Of a stretch of 64,000 nucleotides of DNA, positions 11,286-23,139 are shown piece after piece (the stretch's first letter is position 1; every line of letters begins with the position of its first letter). The notes below the pieces were generated by a model. The model was not told the DNA's origin, made no database searches, and worked only from the letters and a program-made list of their open reading frames with translations. A program made the translations under genes and the position numbers. The stretch comes from Ailanthus altissimus (lineage: Eukaryota; Streptophyta; Magnoliopsida; Sapindales; Simaroubaceae), in contig OX327704.1 in assembly GCA_946807835.1 (NCBI GenBank), positions 3,782,001-3,846,000 on the forward strand. Direction: 5' to 3'.

Positions 11286-12471
11286 TAGTTTGTTGCTGAT
11301 TGATAATTGCACAACGGTGGCTATCAATCTCTTTAGTTTGTTTGGTCACTTTTTATTTTTATTTTATAAATTAAAAATAATTATATCATTATATAAATAA
11401 AAAAAATAGAGTTTGATAATGTTTATATCAAATGAATTTGTTATTGTCAAAATTTTCAACCTCCAAAAAGTTGACCAACATTTATACATGATAGTTGGCA
11501 TGTATTTTTTTTTTCATTTTTTAAACTTTTCATAATTAATAAACAAAAATAAATATTAAAACTTATCGGATTATATCACATGTCCTATAAAATTAAATAT
11601 TCTAAAATATCTTAAGTTAAATTCACGTGTCCTATATTTACTAATGAACAAAGTCTACCAAATAGTTTTAAAATTAAGCAAATTTTTCAAACACTTTAAC
11701 TAAACCTTAAAGGTCTAACAATCCTTAACCCTTTGTCACATCTTATACTGTTATTTTAACTTTGAGTGAAAGACACGTGAAACTTAAAAGAAAATATCTG
11801 CTTGATTATTGGATGGATGTTGCACAAAAAACGTATTTTTTTCTCTACAGCCCTGGTGTTACAGAAATTTTCTATCATTTCTCAATATCATTAATTTGTA
11901 CTAGCCCTATTTGTCCACGTACAAGACACCTATTTTGCCGCCCCTATAAGAATCACGGGTCCGCTTGGTAACAATAAAGAAAATGAAATGTTTCTTATTA
12001 TTCAGTGTGGTATATCTCAAATAGCGGTAATCATTAACAATGGAAAGCTAGTTCCCATTAATTATTTAGAGAAAAGGTAATTATTTAGATTTTCGGTTAT
12101 ATTTTAACTGATTATAATAAGTATTGAATTATAACGTTTATTTACAATCTAATTTTAAAATATCATTTAATTATTATTATTATTTTTTATATAAATGTAA
12201 TTACAAAGGTAATAGTAATAATATGAGATAAGACTATTACATGTGCATGTGTTATAAAAATATATAAAAAAATATTTGATTTTATGCTTGAGCAAACCCT
12301 TAATCTCATCCATGAGAAAACGTACTTATTTGAACTAACTATAAAATTATTGCCTCTATTTAAAATTTGTTTAATAGACTTATAAAACATAAATGAGTGT
12401 TAGAAAATTAGTCTAAATTTTCTAATATAATATTATTTAGATATCAACTTAGTTATAACACTGACATTGCT

Positions 12472-13307
12472 TGTTAGAGTTTTTATATGCTTTAATACTT
12501 CAATGACTAGTATTTAACACTATAAAATTACCTAAATATTTTGCGAGAGACTTCATCCACAAGTAATTAAAAATATAAAAGATTACACACGATAGAGATA
12601 AAGAAACAATCATCACAATATGTAATATATACGTGATTCGGTAATAAATACCTACGTCTATGATAAATCAAAGATTTAACTTTTTTTTTATAAATAGTTA
12701 AAAAAGAACTCTAGATCACAAAAACTTATTAGATCAAAAAGATCTCTCAGATCATTAAGATTTTACAATAAAATATTAATCAAAGAATATAATAAATAGA
12801 CATAACTTTCTCTCAAAGAATCTATCATCATTCGTATGCATACTTAGCATTCTAATGTTTACCTAACTCTATATTTTCTCTTATATTTATATCTTTGATA
12901 CTTTATTATTCTCAAGGGTTATAAATATTTATATAAGCTCTATTTCATCAATAGAAACTATATTCTTATTGGAATAGGAGTTCAAGCAAAAGAAAAATAA
13001 AAACTGACTTAAACTAATTAAGACAGTTTAAAACTAAAAATTACCAAAATTAGGGCTATGGCGCTACTGGCTAGCCATGTGATGCTAAGGATTGTCTTTG
13101 GTGCTGCAATATTTAGCAACTAGTTCCATGATGCTCACACTTAAAAACTGTCTCCTCGTGTACTTTCTTGCTTATTCTCGCTTCCAACTATTTATTTTCA
13201 TCTTTTTCTAGTATATCCAATACATACTCAATCTCGTCTCGACTCTTTATTAGTTTCTAACTCAAAATCAAATTCAAACATAATTTTCAATGACCAAAAT
13301 TTTAACA
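12472..13307 (-). repeat. 3' LTR of truncated copia element
   Basis: Aligns end to end with 14641-15498. It has the reversed TATA region (ATTTATATAAGC, about 12930) and a decayed GC-rich segment at 13060-13130 (GGCGCTACTGGC, GGTGCTGC). On the minus strand it is preceded by a purine-rich AATAAAGAGGTGTT that can serve as polypurine tract. Confidence 0.85.
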
Positions 13308-13559
13308 AACACCTCTTTATTTGAAATCTCTTCAATAAGCTTTTCAAGTATCCATCCATTCCTCAACTAATGCCCAATTACTCTAGCACTGATTCAGTTA
13401 AGTTGATGCCCAAAATTAACTCTTCTAAGGCTTGTGATTTTGATCTCTAAAGATACAAATGCATCTCTCCTAAGGTAGTCTTCATATTATATGATCAAGT
13501 ATCACCTAAAGATCATCATAATACATTTGTGGCTAATCTTATCTCTGTTATCACCATCT

Positions 13560-13960
13560 TTACCATACATTCTTTTTTAACCCTTGTCATTTTGGTGAGA
13601 TAATCTCCAATGTTGTCTTTGGTTTGCATCCTTTGAACAACTCATGTTGAGCCATCATTGTATTTTCATTAAACACATAGCCTGTTGTGCTTTTCACTCT
13701 TCATATTAACATTGATTCTTTCAACACCTTCAGTATTCTTTCTTTTTCCTCAAGTGAATATCCTACTTGATCAAATACTCTTAGGAATACTAAGCTTTTA
13801 TGAGATCAGGAATGAATCTTATGTTGAGTAACTCCCTCACATTTCTACCATATAGTCCTAGTCTTATACTATCGATCTCTATGACTATAGAAGTCATTTC
13901 TCTACCCATTAGTACTATATTACGCCTAATGGATTAATAATTGGTAAACATGACTTTTTG
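13560..13960 (-). pseudogene. copia protease/pre-integrase region, remnant
   Basis: On the minus strand around 13900 downward, the frame includes R-L-G-L-Y-G-R-N-V-R-E-L-L-N-I-R-F-I-P-D-L, then a broken region with L-R-K-K-K-E-Y and an M-C-L-M ending. This follows the copia gag-pre-integrase pattern (a G-x-hydrophobic stretch, then 'V-R-x-(I/V)-P-x-L-x-x-N-L-I-S-L' and a 'Y-x-L' end). Several stops and frameshifts are present. The integrase core that should follow is absent; the 3' LTR comes instead. Confidence 0.6.
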
Positions 13961-14069
13961 AGATTTTATTACCCATTTAAAATTAAGCATTCACTTACTA
14001 GTTACACATTTCTGCAGAAGATATCAAGATTTTTTTTTTTTTTGTGATTTCTTAGTTATCCTCGTAGAC

Positions 14070-14165
14070 TATTACATCTTCACCTTATTTGTTCTTTTAT
14101 CTTGGTCTTTCTATCTGGAAAATTCCTTACCAAGTGCCATTCTTTCTTACAACTAAATTAATTAT
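14070..14165 (-). pseudogene. copia gag zinc-knuckle remnant
   Basis: The minus-strand frame reads S-C-K-K-E-W-H-L-V-R-N-F-P-D-R-K-T-K. It matches the C-x2-C-x4-H-x4-C knuckle of copia Gag, with the first and last cysteines lost. The order (knuckle nearer the 5' LTR than the pre-integrase relic) is correct for a minus-strand element. Confidence 0.55.
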
Positions 14166-14626
14166 TGGATCTACCTTTCAATATTGATTGGTCTGATTCT
14201 TCCATCTCTATTCTCAACCCTTCATCTTGCAATGAATACCACAGTACTACTAGGCTTTGATCTTTTTACTAATTCTTTTGTGTTCAATTTGAATAATTCC
14301 TCAATCTAACTTGGATCTCGTGATGCAAGCTTATTTATCACTAATTGTGGCTCAAGTTTTTTTAAAGGTTGTCTATAACCCTAAACTCACTAGTAAAGCC
14401 ATCACATTTATCTATTTCAAATAATTATCTTACCTATTGAACTTCTTTATACTTCATATTTGTAAAGTCCCATGATCAAACAATTAATGCTTCTTGAACA
14501 TATAATGTTTTAAACGACCTTAGCTTTGATACCACTTACGTATTAATCTTAACTCTGCTACCACTTGTTGAAAAATCAACTTATGCTCTCCAATTATATA
14601 CCACATAAGTATCAATCTTAATCATA

Positions 14627-14638
14627 GCAATGACTCCA
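14627..14638 (-). other. Mutated primer binding site
   Basis: The minus strand reads TGGAGTCATTGC two bases beyond the 5' LTR end (consensus TGGTATCAGAGC). Two further PBS-like copies lie just inside (14523-14534, TGGTATCAAAGC; 14552-14563, TGGTAGCAGAGT), each ending next to an ACAAGTGG- or AAGTGG-like junction. Confidence 0.6.
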
Positions 14639-14640
14639 CT

Positions 14641-15498
14641 TGTTGGGGTTTTACATGCCTTAATACCTCAAAAACTAATATTTAGCACCCTAAAACTACC
14701 TAAATACTTTGCGGAAGACTTAACCCGCAAGTAACTAAGAATATAAAAGATTTCACACAATATAGATAAAGAAACAATCACCACAATACATAAGATATAC
14801 ATGATTTTACCTACGTCCACGATAGATTAAAGATCCGACTTCTTTTATTAATAGTTTACAAAGAGCTCTAGGTTACAAAGACTTATCATATCACTAAGAT
14901 CTTACAATAAGAGATTAATCAAGAAATACAATAAATAGCCAGAGTTTTCTATCAAAGGATCTATCATTACTCTCTTGTGTACTCAAAACTCAATTAATCC
15001 CACTCTCTTATGCACTTAGCACTCTAGTGCATACCTAACTCTCTATTATATCTTATGTTTACATCTTTGATACTTTTTATTATTCTCATGGCTTACAAGG
15101 ACTTATATAGACTCTAATCCTTCCATAGGAGTCCTATTTCTTGTTGGAATAGGATTTTACAAAAAAAAAAAAAATCCAAAATTGGCTTAAACTAATCAAG
15201 ACGGCTTAAAATAGAAAAATACCAAAACTGGACGCTATTGTGCTGTTACAATCTCGCACTATCACCACAGCGTTGAGGGTTCGGTCTTCGACGCTGTGGC
15301 ACTGAGTAACTAGTGCCATGATGCTCACACCTGGAGACTGACTTTTCTTGCACTTTCTCGTCGCCTCCTCTCTTCTAGTTTTTTGTTTTCATAACTTTCT
15401 GGTATGGTCAATGTGTACTCGACTTTGTACTGAATTCTTATTTATTTTTAACTCAAAATCAAATTCAAACATGAATTTAAATCACCAAAATTCTAATA
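14641..15498 (-). repeat. 5' LTR of truncated copia element
   Basis: Plus-strand start TGTTGGGGTTTTACATG, end ACCAAAATTCTAATA. It contains a well-kept GC-rich segment (15225-15315) with CACCACAGCGTTGAGG and GACGCTGTGGCACTG, and a reversed TATA region (GACTTATATAGAC, about 15102). Confidence 0.85.
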
Positions 15499-16107
15499 AT
15501 GGATCAATGTTTTTTTATATCTAATATGTATAAAATTACAAGATCTCAAATAAGTTATTTTTACAAATATTCCCCCAAGTTTTTTGAAAATTTAACCCAA
15601 TGAGAAACTTCAAAATTTTGCTTCTAACTCGGCGCTCAAGCTCCGTCTTATCCAACTTTGGTTTCAAAGCCAAATCCTAACACTGCAAAATCTTTAACTG
15701 AATTCTCACTCAATTTCTCCTTCAATTTTTTAATCTTCTTTGCCGACATGCTATTTTTATTTTGTTATTGAATAAGCAATATCCACATCACAAACCCTAA
15801 AAACAAGTCAATTTAGGGCTTGATTGGTGGCCATGGTTAGATTTGATTTGATAATTTATTTGTATTAAATAATATAATTGATAAAACCTCTTGAAGTGGT
15901 ACAAAAGATTGAGAGTTCGAAAACAAACCAAATTATTAAGTTGAAGGCGTTTAATTTATATTTCATGTAGTACAAACAAAAAACAAATTATTTGATAATT
16001 TAAAAAAAAAAAAAAGAAAGAGAGAATAAACGAGAAAATATATAAAAAAATTATACATAAATATCATACTTGTTGTTCAGCTAACAGTTATTCAATTATT
16101 TAATTAG

Positions 16108-18440
16108 AGGGACTCAAATTTTATAAGTTATTTTCAACTCTTCTCACATAGAATGAAAGATACATATTACAATCTCCTCTTCTTTAAAATCTTATATCCT
16201 ATTGAGAGTCAATTAATCCGCACATCAACCCCCAAAATTTGATTAGAATACTTAAAAATTCACTTAGTTTCAATAATATATGATAAATCTCATTCGTTAG
16301 TTAATACCATTAATTATAATAAATTTAAAAGTAATATTGTATTTTATTTTTAAAAAAGATACATTTTTATATCTAATAGATTTATATATTTAATATTTAT
16401 ATTTTAAAAATTATTTCACAATTAAATAAATAAAAAAGCCACTACAATAGGTACTATTGTGATGGCCAGTCATCAGCAACGATGATAGCCACAATAGTAG
16501 ATAAAGTTAATAATTATATTAATAAATATTATTTTTTTTTAATCTACATTGGTATAATTATTTTTAATTAAAAAAATCAAAATGTGAATTAACAAAATAG
16601 ATAATCGACTTGCACTACTATCACTATCAACAAATCAATGAGATCATAGGTAATTAATTCTAGTAGTGGTAGCGATACCAATCACGACATTGCCAATTGA
16701 AAGCGGCACAGCCACAGCCCCCTAGCCTCTCCTCTTTATTTGACCGGATTTTAAATTTTTTTATTAAAATTAACAATATGATTATGTAAATTTAAAAAAT
16801 TGAGTCTAATGTGATCTACATCAAATAAATTTGTTGTAGTCAAAATTTTCAACCAGCGAAAAGTTGATTCACGCAGTATTTTAACAATAGTCGTTGGATA
16901 TTTCTTTTCAACTTTCAAGTTTTTATAATTAATAAAAAAAGTAAATATTAAAACTTATTAAATTTTACCACGTGCCCTATGTAGTTAAATATCTGCTTGA
17001 TTATTGCATGGATGTTGCACAAACTCTTTTTTGTTCTCTTGTGCCCTGGTGTTACAGAAAATTTCTATCTTTTCTCAATGACATTAATTTGTACTAGCCC
17101 TATCGATAGCTAGAGCCTATTTTGCCGCCTCTATAAACACCACGGGTCCGCTTGATAACAATTAAGAAAATGAGTCATTCCAGGTGGTTACATTTCAAGG
17201 CTTTTTGAAATTTACCCACAAACTTTGAAATATAACCACAAAAGTTATTGAGGAGAACTAATCGTTATGATAATCATTAACCATTAACAATAGAAAGTTA
17301 GTTCCCACTTATTATTTAGGAAAGGGGTAATTACTTAGATTTTGGTTATATTCTAACTGATTATAATAAGTATTGAATTGTAACGTTTATTTACTATCTA
17401 ATTTTAAAATATCGTATAATTATTATTATTTTTAAACATATATGTATTGCAAAGCTAATAGCAAAGTCATCAAACATCAATAAGATGAGATAAGACTATT
17501 ACGTGTGCATGTGTGATAAAAATATGCCAAAAAATCATCTATTTTTATGCACGAGCAAACTCCTAATCTCATATATGAGAAAACACACTTATTCGAACTA
17601 ACTATAAAATTATTGCCTCTATTTGAAAATTTGTTTAATACACTTATAAAACATAAATGGGTCATTTTAATATAAAATTTACAACATCTCAAGTAAGTTA
17701 CTTTTACAAATATTCCCCTGATTTTGTCTAACATTAATCCAATGAGAAACTTCAAATATTCTCCTTCACTTCTTTAATATTCTTTGCCGACATCCCATTT
17801 TTAAATTTTCCTAGAATTTACAATAAGCATATCACAAACCCTCAAAGAAAAGGCAATTTAGGGCATGATGAATTAAAAATAAAAAATAAAAAGGAGAATT
17901 TTTCAGCGCAATGGCTTGATTAGGGGCCATGGTTAGATTTGATTTGATAGTTTATTTGTATTAATTAATTTAATTGGTAAAACCTCTTAAAGTGGTACAA
18001 AAGTTTTGCTCAATGGCTTGATTAACACGTAGTTGCTTTATCAGTGCCGATGGCAGAAGCTTTTGCTCTCCATCAACGCCTTTTGCAGTTGCTGTCACGG
18101 GGCTTCTCGGTTGTTGAAGTTGAAACAGATTCGCAAATTGTGGTGAATGATATCTTATCATCAAATGTGGAGTCTAATTCGGAGTTAGGCATTGTGGTAC
18201 GCAATATTTTCAAGCTTCTTCTTTCTTGTCAGAAGTTTAACGTTTTCTGCACTCCTCGTATTCCGAATAGGGTGGCTCATTCTTTAGCAAAATATGCTCT
18301 TGCCAGTTCTCAACATTGTATTTGGATGGAGTCTGTCTCGTCTCAATTTGATCATCTTGTATTGAAGGATCATAATCCTCAAGTTCTGAGTAATATTATC
18401 CTTGATTTCAAAAAAATTAAAAAAAAGAAAACACTTAGTT
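16108..18440 (+). repeat. Repeat unit R2
   Basis: Complete copy of the R unit, beginning TTTAATTAGAGGGACTCAAA. It includes the GATGGCCAGTCATCAGCAAC segment (16462), the CACGGGTCCGCTTGATAACA segment (about 17141), a CTCATATATGAGAAAACACA segment (17567) and a 3' part carrying a LINE-type RNase H remnant. R2 is the left part of duplicated block A. No intact gene is present; the minus-strand frame 17477-17755 is conserved in R4 only because the nucleotide sequence is similar. Confidence 0.8.
18010..18401 (+). pseudogene. LINE-type RNase H domain (RVT_3) remnant in R2
   Basis: The frame from 18044 encodes about 115 residues resembling the RNase H-like domain found at the C-terminus of plant non-LTR retrotransposons and related proteins. 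It has A-E-A-F-A-L (catalytic Glu region), V-E-V-E-T-D-S (Asp), then S-E-L-G-x-V-V, and a C-terminal R-I-P-N-R-V-A-H-S-L-A-K-Y-A motif. It lacks the N-terminal Asp strand and any reverse transcriptase. An A-rich tract follows (about 18409-18432), consistent with the 3' end of an old, 5'-truncated LINE copy. It is shared with R3 and R4. Confidence 0.75.
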
Positions 18441-18628
18441 CAAATATATCATAATAGTAGAATATCTAAACTAATTAAGAGGGATGATATTATATTCTTT
18501 ATAATACACCTATTTGATAATTTTGTTCGTGATTTTAAGTCTCACATAGAAATTAAAACTGAAAAAAAGAAAAACTGGAATTGATTAAATCATCAAAATC
18601 AACAATATATGTTTGTGTGTGTATATAA

Positions 18629-18651
18629 TATATATATATATATATATATAT
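18629..18651. repeat. (TA)n microsatellite
   Basis: About eleven TA units preceded by a short GT run. Absent at the same point of block B. Confidence 0.9.
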
Positions 18652-19262
18652 GGCCCAAAAAACCAGATTAAAAAGAGAAATTGTAATAGATATTTTGCTG
18701 TTAGGCTAGCAAGAAAGAATTCTGATGAAGAGATTAATTAAGAACTTATCTGGCATATAAATCAAGGCTGAGAATATTAAGCTGAAAGAAGAGAAAGACA
18801 AAGCTACCCTAGTAAATATTTCATTATTACTTCATTTCTCTTTTTTTCTCTTCTTTTTTGGGTTCTAGCGAAATAATTAAGAATCCGTTTAGGATAAAGT
18901 ATTTCTACTAAATTTTAAAAACAATACTAGTTTAACTCTATATTAACTATGATTTAAAAATTATAATAATTTTATAGTATTTGGATCCTGAATCATCAAA
19001 TGAACAATTAATCAAGAAAAATCCAGACCAACAAGAGAAATGGTGGAAGATATATGATTAGTTTAGTAAGCAATAAATAATAGTAAAAGAGATTAGAGGA
19101 CTTATCTGATATAATAAGTTTATAAGCCGGCTGAGAACAAGTGAAGCTAAAAGAAGAAATTAAAAGACCAAGCGGCAAATTATATGTATGTATTTCCTTC
19201 CACTCATAATATTTCTTGCCCAAACGAGTATCTCAACCAACAGAAACATCATCAACATCATA

Positions 19263-19302
19263 TACACACAGACACACACACATATATATATATATATATA
19301 TT
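19263..19302. repeat. (CA)n(TA)n compound microsatellite
   Basis: CA repeats with one G interruption, followed by TA repeats. Block B has a shorter version at about 49540-49560. Confidence 0.9.
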
Positions 19303-20939
19303 CATAATTATATTAATAATTTTTTATAGTGAATAGAGGAACAAGAAGATGATGATGTAGATATGATAAATATGAAGGATTGTTTTTGGAATACTCATTT
19401 GAGCAAGAAACATTACAAAGTGGAATGGCTTTATCTGCTGCCAATTTTTTTTTTCTGTGACCTCTGAAATTATCCATAATTGAGAACTCTTAGAATCTTA
19501 TGTCTCTTGCTATAAATAGAAGTTTTTTTTTTAATTATCATTGTACCATTTTTTTTGTACAATTACCAAAATGCCTCTCCACCCGTTTGTGAATTCTTAT
19601 GTCTTTGTCATAAAAATAATCCTTATTGGGTTATTTTTATAGATGCTGTTGAGATAAGACAACTATATTTTTAAATAGTTATTTTTAAGAATGACCTTAA
19701 AGTAGAATTTAATGTCATTGCTCCCTCTCACATTTTGAAATTAACTTCTAATATCCATATTATTTATAAGATTCCATTTATTAACTTCTAATATTCTTAT
19801 TATTTATAAGATTCTATTTAAGTGGATAGAATAGACCATAATCATTGTAAAATACCTAATATACACATAATCATACACTTCTCAATTTTTTTTTTCAATT
19901 TTAGTACTCTCTTCTTTTTTATTTAATTTTTTTATTTTTATTTGAGTACTAAAACAAAACACAAATATGTATTTTTTTACACACTGTTTATTATTTCTAA
20001 CTTCTAACACTTATATAATTTTTTTTTCTTATTGTAAACTTCTACTAAGACTAAAATATGTAAAATAATTTTTTTTTAATAAACGTTAAAAATAAAAATG
20101 ATAAATAATAAATCCTTATTTAAATATATCTGCCTAAATTACTTGCCATGTGTTTTTTCAGGTTCATTGTTCAAATGGGTATTTTTGTCTTTTTATTGAA
20201 AAGGTTGGTGAATTGTCACATATAGATTATTTGAAATATATATTAGAATGAGGGTATTTGAACAGATAAAATAACTATTGAACCCGTTTTTGTAAGTGCA
20301 TCAACTGTTAATATTTTTTAAAAATAAAATTAAGTAAAATAAATTATATTATTAAATTTTGATAGCCTTTCTTGTAATAATATTATGGATAAAGAACATA
20401 TAAATCTTCAAAATTTTAAGAAAGGAGCATAAAAATTTCTAAAGTTTAAAAGGATTATAAAAACTCTTATTAGAGTACGAAACCGACTGAATAAACAGGT
20501 CAAAATTAATTAAAGTACTAAAATGATTATACTGAATTAAATAGGTTTACGCGTACTTTTAACTCTTGGTTGTAATTGAAATGCCCAATTTACCTAAACT
20601 TTTAGCAGGGATATTTATTTACCATGCACTCATTTTTTACCTTTTAATTATTAATAAAATAACCAAAATGCTCTTCAATTGTGACCCATTTTTATTAGTC
20701 GTTTATTATGTGACCCTGGGTACTCTAGCTTTATATATCTAGTTAATTTTGAAAGGAAATTCAACCATTTCATCTCTAAGATTTCTCATCCAACATTACT
20801 ATTTGTTCAATGTTGAAAACAGAGAATATTTTTAATAAAATTCCACCAAAAATAATCATTGTATTTCATTGATTCCCCTCATCAAAGGCAACAAATAAAA
20901 GCTTAAAAAAGAAGAAGAAAACTTTCATAAAAAATAGAA

Positions 20940-21235
20940 CATATGTTTATACTAATTTTCCTCTACCAAAGCCAGGAAATATCACTTTAACATCATCTTC
21001 AAAAATCCAAAAAAAATAGCACATATATGTCATAGTTTTCCCTTTACCAAAGCCAATAAATATCACTTTAACAATAGCTTCAAAAATTCAAAAAAAGAAA
21101 ATAGCATATATATGGCATAGTTTCCCCTCTACCAACGCCAACAAATATCACCTTAACAATACCTTCAAAAATCCTAAAAAAAGCAGCAGATATATGTCAT
21201 TGTTTCCCTCACTAAAGCCATCAAGTTGAAAAAAA
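20940..21235. repeat. Short tandem repeat, about 75-85 bp unit
   Basis: Four degenerate units, each with CTACCAAAGCCAG(G)AAATA, CACTTTAACA, TTCAAAAATCCAAAAAAAA and CATATATG(T)CATAGTTT. Block B carries three at about 51290-51500. Probably a local minisatellite. Confidence 0.65.
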
Positions 21236-21326
21236 CAAACACAACATCCAAATTTTCACCATAAGAAACCCATCAAATTTTTCATCACATCAAAAAGCAC
21301 GTCAAACTTATTTCCATAATAGAACA

Positions 21327-21419
21327 ATGCAAAGGCAAGGTTCAACATCAAGAGTCAATGGAAATGTAATCAAGTTTAAGAATCGTTGGTGTCAATGTAA
21401 TCAAAAGGCCTCTGTGTAG
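21327..21419 (+). pseudogene. GRF zinc finger-like ORF, truncated copy
   Basis: Thirty codons from ATG at 21327, almost the same as the start of the longer copy at 51604. They include the N-R-W-C-Q-C-N segment and then stop. The second half of the domain is deleted here (about 430 bp missing relative to block B). Confidence 0.4.
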
Positions 21420-23139
21420 ATCATTAACAATATACATGCAAGAAATGGGTTGTCATACAGTTTCCTTTTCATTCTAACAAGGTAAATTGGCTTAGGTGTT
21501 TTAGGGTTTATTGTGGCTTTTGCTTTGGGAAAAGGGTCACCATATCGAAGGATAGGACCTCAAAGTCTAAAATCACTTAATATCACCCATTCCTCACACA
21601 GTCCTCTAAAAAACTAACTAGGTGATTGTCTTCCTTCATTAAAACTCCTTTTCCTATCTATGGTATCTAAACAGTGTCCTTAAAATTTTCTTAAGGTAAT
21701 AATCCCTATTAATCAAGTTATCACACACATACTTCTAGAGTAAAATCAAGCTACAAGTATTTAGAACTACATACTTTATAGTCTCTGGGAACCTCATTAC
21801 TCTTAAAGTCATTACTACCCCATCCCATTTCCTCTTATCAACCACACTGACAGTGAATGCAAATTCATGCAACTTCAATTTCAATCATATATCCATTCCA
21901 ACATTAGAACCATATTGGACCAGAGCATAAACAATAAACAAACATACAAATTAAAAATAGTTCCAACACCATGGTAGTATTGGATATTCATCCAAAACAA
22001 AAACATTCAATATTAGTACCAAGTATAGTGCAATATTAGACATCAAAGGAAAACATACATATTAAACCCCAATTCCTAAAACACTGCAATATCTCATTTA
22101 GTTCCAAAAATAATGCAATCTTAAAGATTCGACCAAAACCATAAAAATTATACCAAAGAATATCATTCCTTGCAAAAAATCCCAATACCAATGTTTGAAA
22201 CCCTTGAACAAAATAAAGGCATCTGTAAGCCAAAAATATCTATTAATGACCAATGTTCATGAAGAAATTAATATGCATGTCATAAAAAATCCATTTTAAT
22301 GGAAAAAGATAAATTTTTTCGAAACTCGTTAACTAAATAATTAGAAAAAAAAGCTCTAAAATAAACTTCTTGTTATGATTTGTAACCCCATTATAGAAAG
22401 TGGTTTATTATAACTGGAATTTCTCTTAATAGACACATATATTCTTTTTTATAGATATTAAAATAAAAAATCCTCTTTCGAAACCAAGAAAAAAAGGGTT
22501 TCTTCAGGTACAAGGGTTTTATCTACAAATTGATGTATTTTTCTCCTTGATGAAAGAAGCCACTAAAGAATTTCGAATGCTGGAGCTTGCTTTGGTTTTT
22601 CTTGTTTTTGTTTCATGATGTTGCAGTTTGTAGATCCTAGAATACAAGAAGATGGTCTGTTCTCTTTCTCTTCTAATTGGGAAAAGCAGTCATCTAATTG
22701 CGAGATGTCATGTGGCATTGACTTGACACCAAAAATAATAAAGTAGATGCCCTTGATTGACCAATTTTTTAATTGTATTTGAAAGGCCAAGTATGCCCTT
22801 TTCCTGTTAATTCAGACAAGTTTTGTCTTTTGACAAGGGTCTCTATGGCTCTTTTGAAACTTCAGAGGTCTTTATATCACTTTTTTTAAACTTTGGGGGT
22901 GTATATGTCCTTTACCCTAATATTAATATTAGTGTTTAGGTGCTAATATTTAGGTGAGCGACGTTGTTCATTTATAAAATACAATTATGCATATAAAATG
23001 AATTTTTAATGTTTCTTAAATGAAGTTCAAATATATATTAACAAAATATTACCATATAACAATATCATTATGATTGAAGTCCTCTTATAAAAAAAGTACT
23101 TTGACGCTTAAATCTATATTCAATTAAAGAGAAGGTCAT

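Larger units (their letters stand above)
12472..15498 (-). mobile_element. Truncated Ty1/copia retrotransposon
   Basis: Two direct LTRs (12472-13307 and 14641-15498, about 840-860 bp) flank only 1.3 kb of internal sequence on the minus strand. Order in the element's own direction: 5' LTR, a mutated PBS, a gag zinc-knuckle relic, a pre-integrase relic, a purine-rich tract and the 3' LTR. Integrase core, reverse transcriptase and RNase H are deleted. LTR ends are TG...CA-like (minus-strand start TGTTAAAATTTTGG, end CTCTAACA). The LTRs differ at many positions, so the insertion is old. No matching target duplication is seen (TTGCT left, ATGGA right). Confidence 0.85.
11290..16107 (+). repeat. 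Repeat unit R1 (interrupted by copia element)
   Basis: First of four local copies of an unnamed dispersed unit. The segments 11290-12395 and about 15530-16107 align with R2 (16740-18000), R3 (36950-38900) and R4 (41590-43220). Shared landmarks are a Cys-free AT-rich block with GTCAAAATTTTCAACC, the CACGGGTCCGCTTGGTAACAA block (about 11955), the GGTAATTATTTAGATTTTCG block and CTCATCCATGAGAAAACG. A 3.0 kb copia element splits it. R1 lacks the RNase H end present in the others and passes directly into R2 at about 16100. Confidence 0.75.
18440..23139 (+). repeat. Duplicated block A, distal part (empty-site copy)
   Basis: Colinear with 48780-53102 plus 61509-61789. Landmarks shared with block B: CCCAAAAAACCAGATTAAAA (18654), the minus-strand frame at 19008-19223, the GCATCAACTGTTAAT block (20297), the repeated 'ACCAAAGCCA..AAATATCAC' stretch (20960-21200), the GRF-like start (21327) and the TTTCGAAACCAAGAAAAAAA block (about 22475). 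No intact gene. It keeps the unfilled versions of the CACTA site (about 22432-22440, TCTCTTAATAGACAC) and of the right-edge LTR site (about 22704, GCGAGATGTCATGTGG). 22900-23139 is plain AT-rich DNA. Confidence 0.8.

Noticed and set aside
11290..11335. LTR end plus PBS (CACAACGGTGGCTATCA) closing the LTR that starts at 10359
   Set aside because: The sequence aligns with the R unit in R3 and R4 (GCAGTGGTCGC / ACAGTGGCTACC), so it belongs to R1 and not to an LTR junction.
17477..17755. Minus-strand frame also present at 42490-42777
   Set aside because: Both are in the R unit; the shared frame follows from nucleotide similarity, R1 and R3 do not keep it, and no domain is visible.
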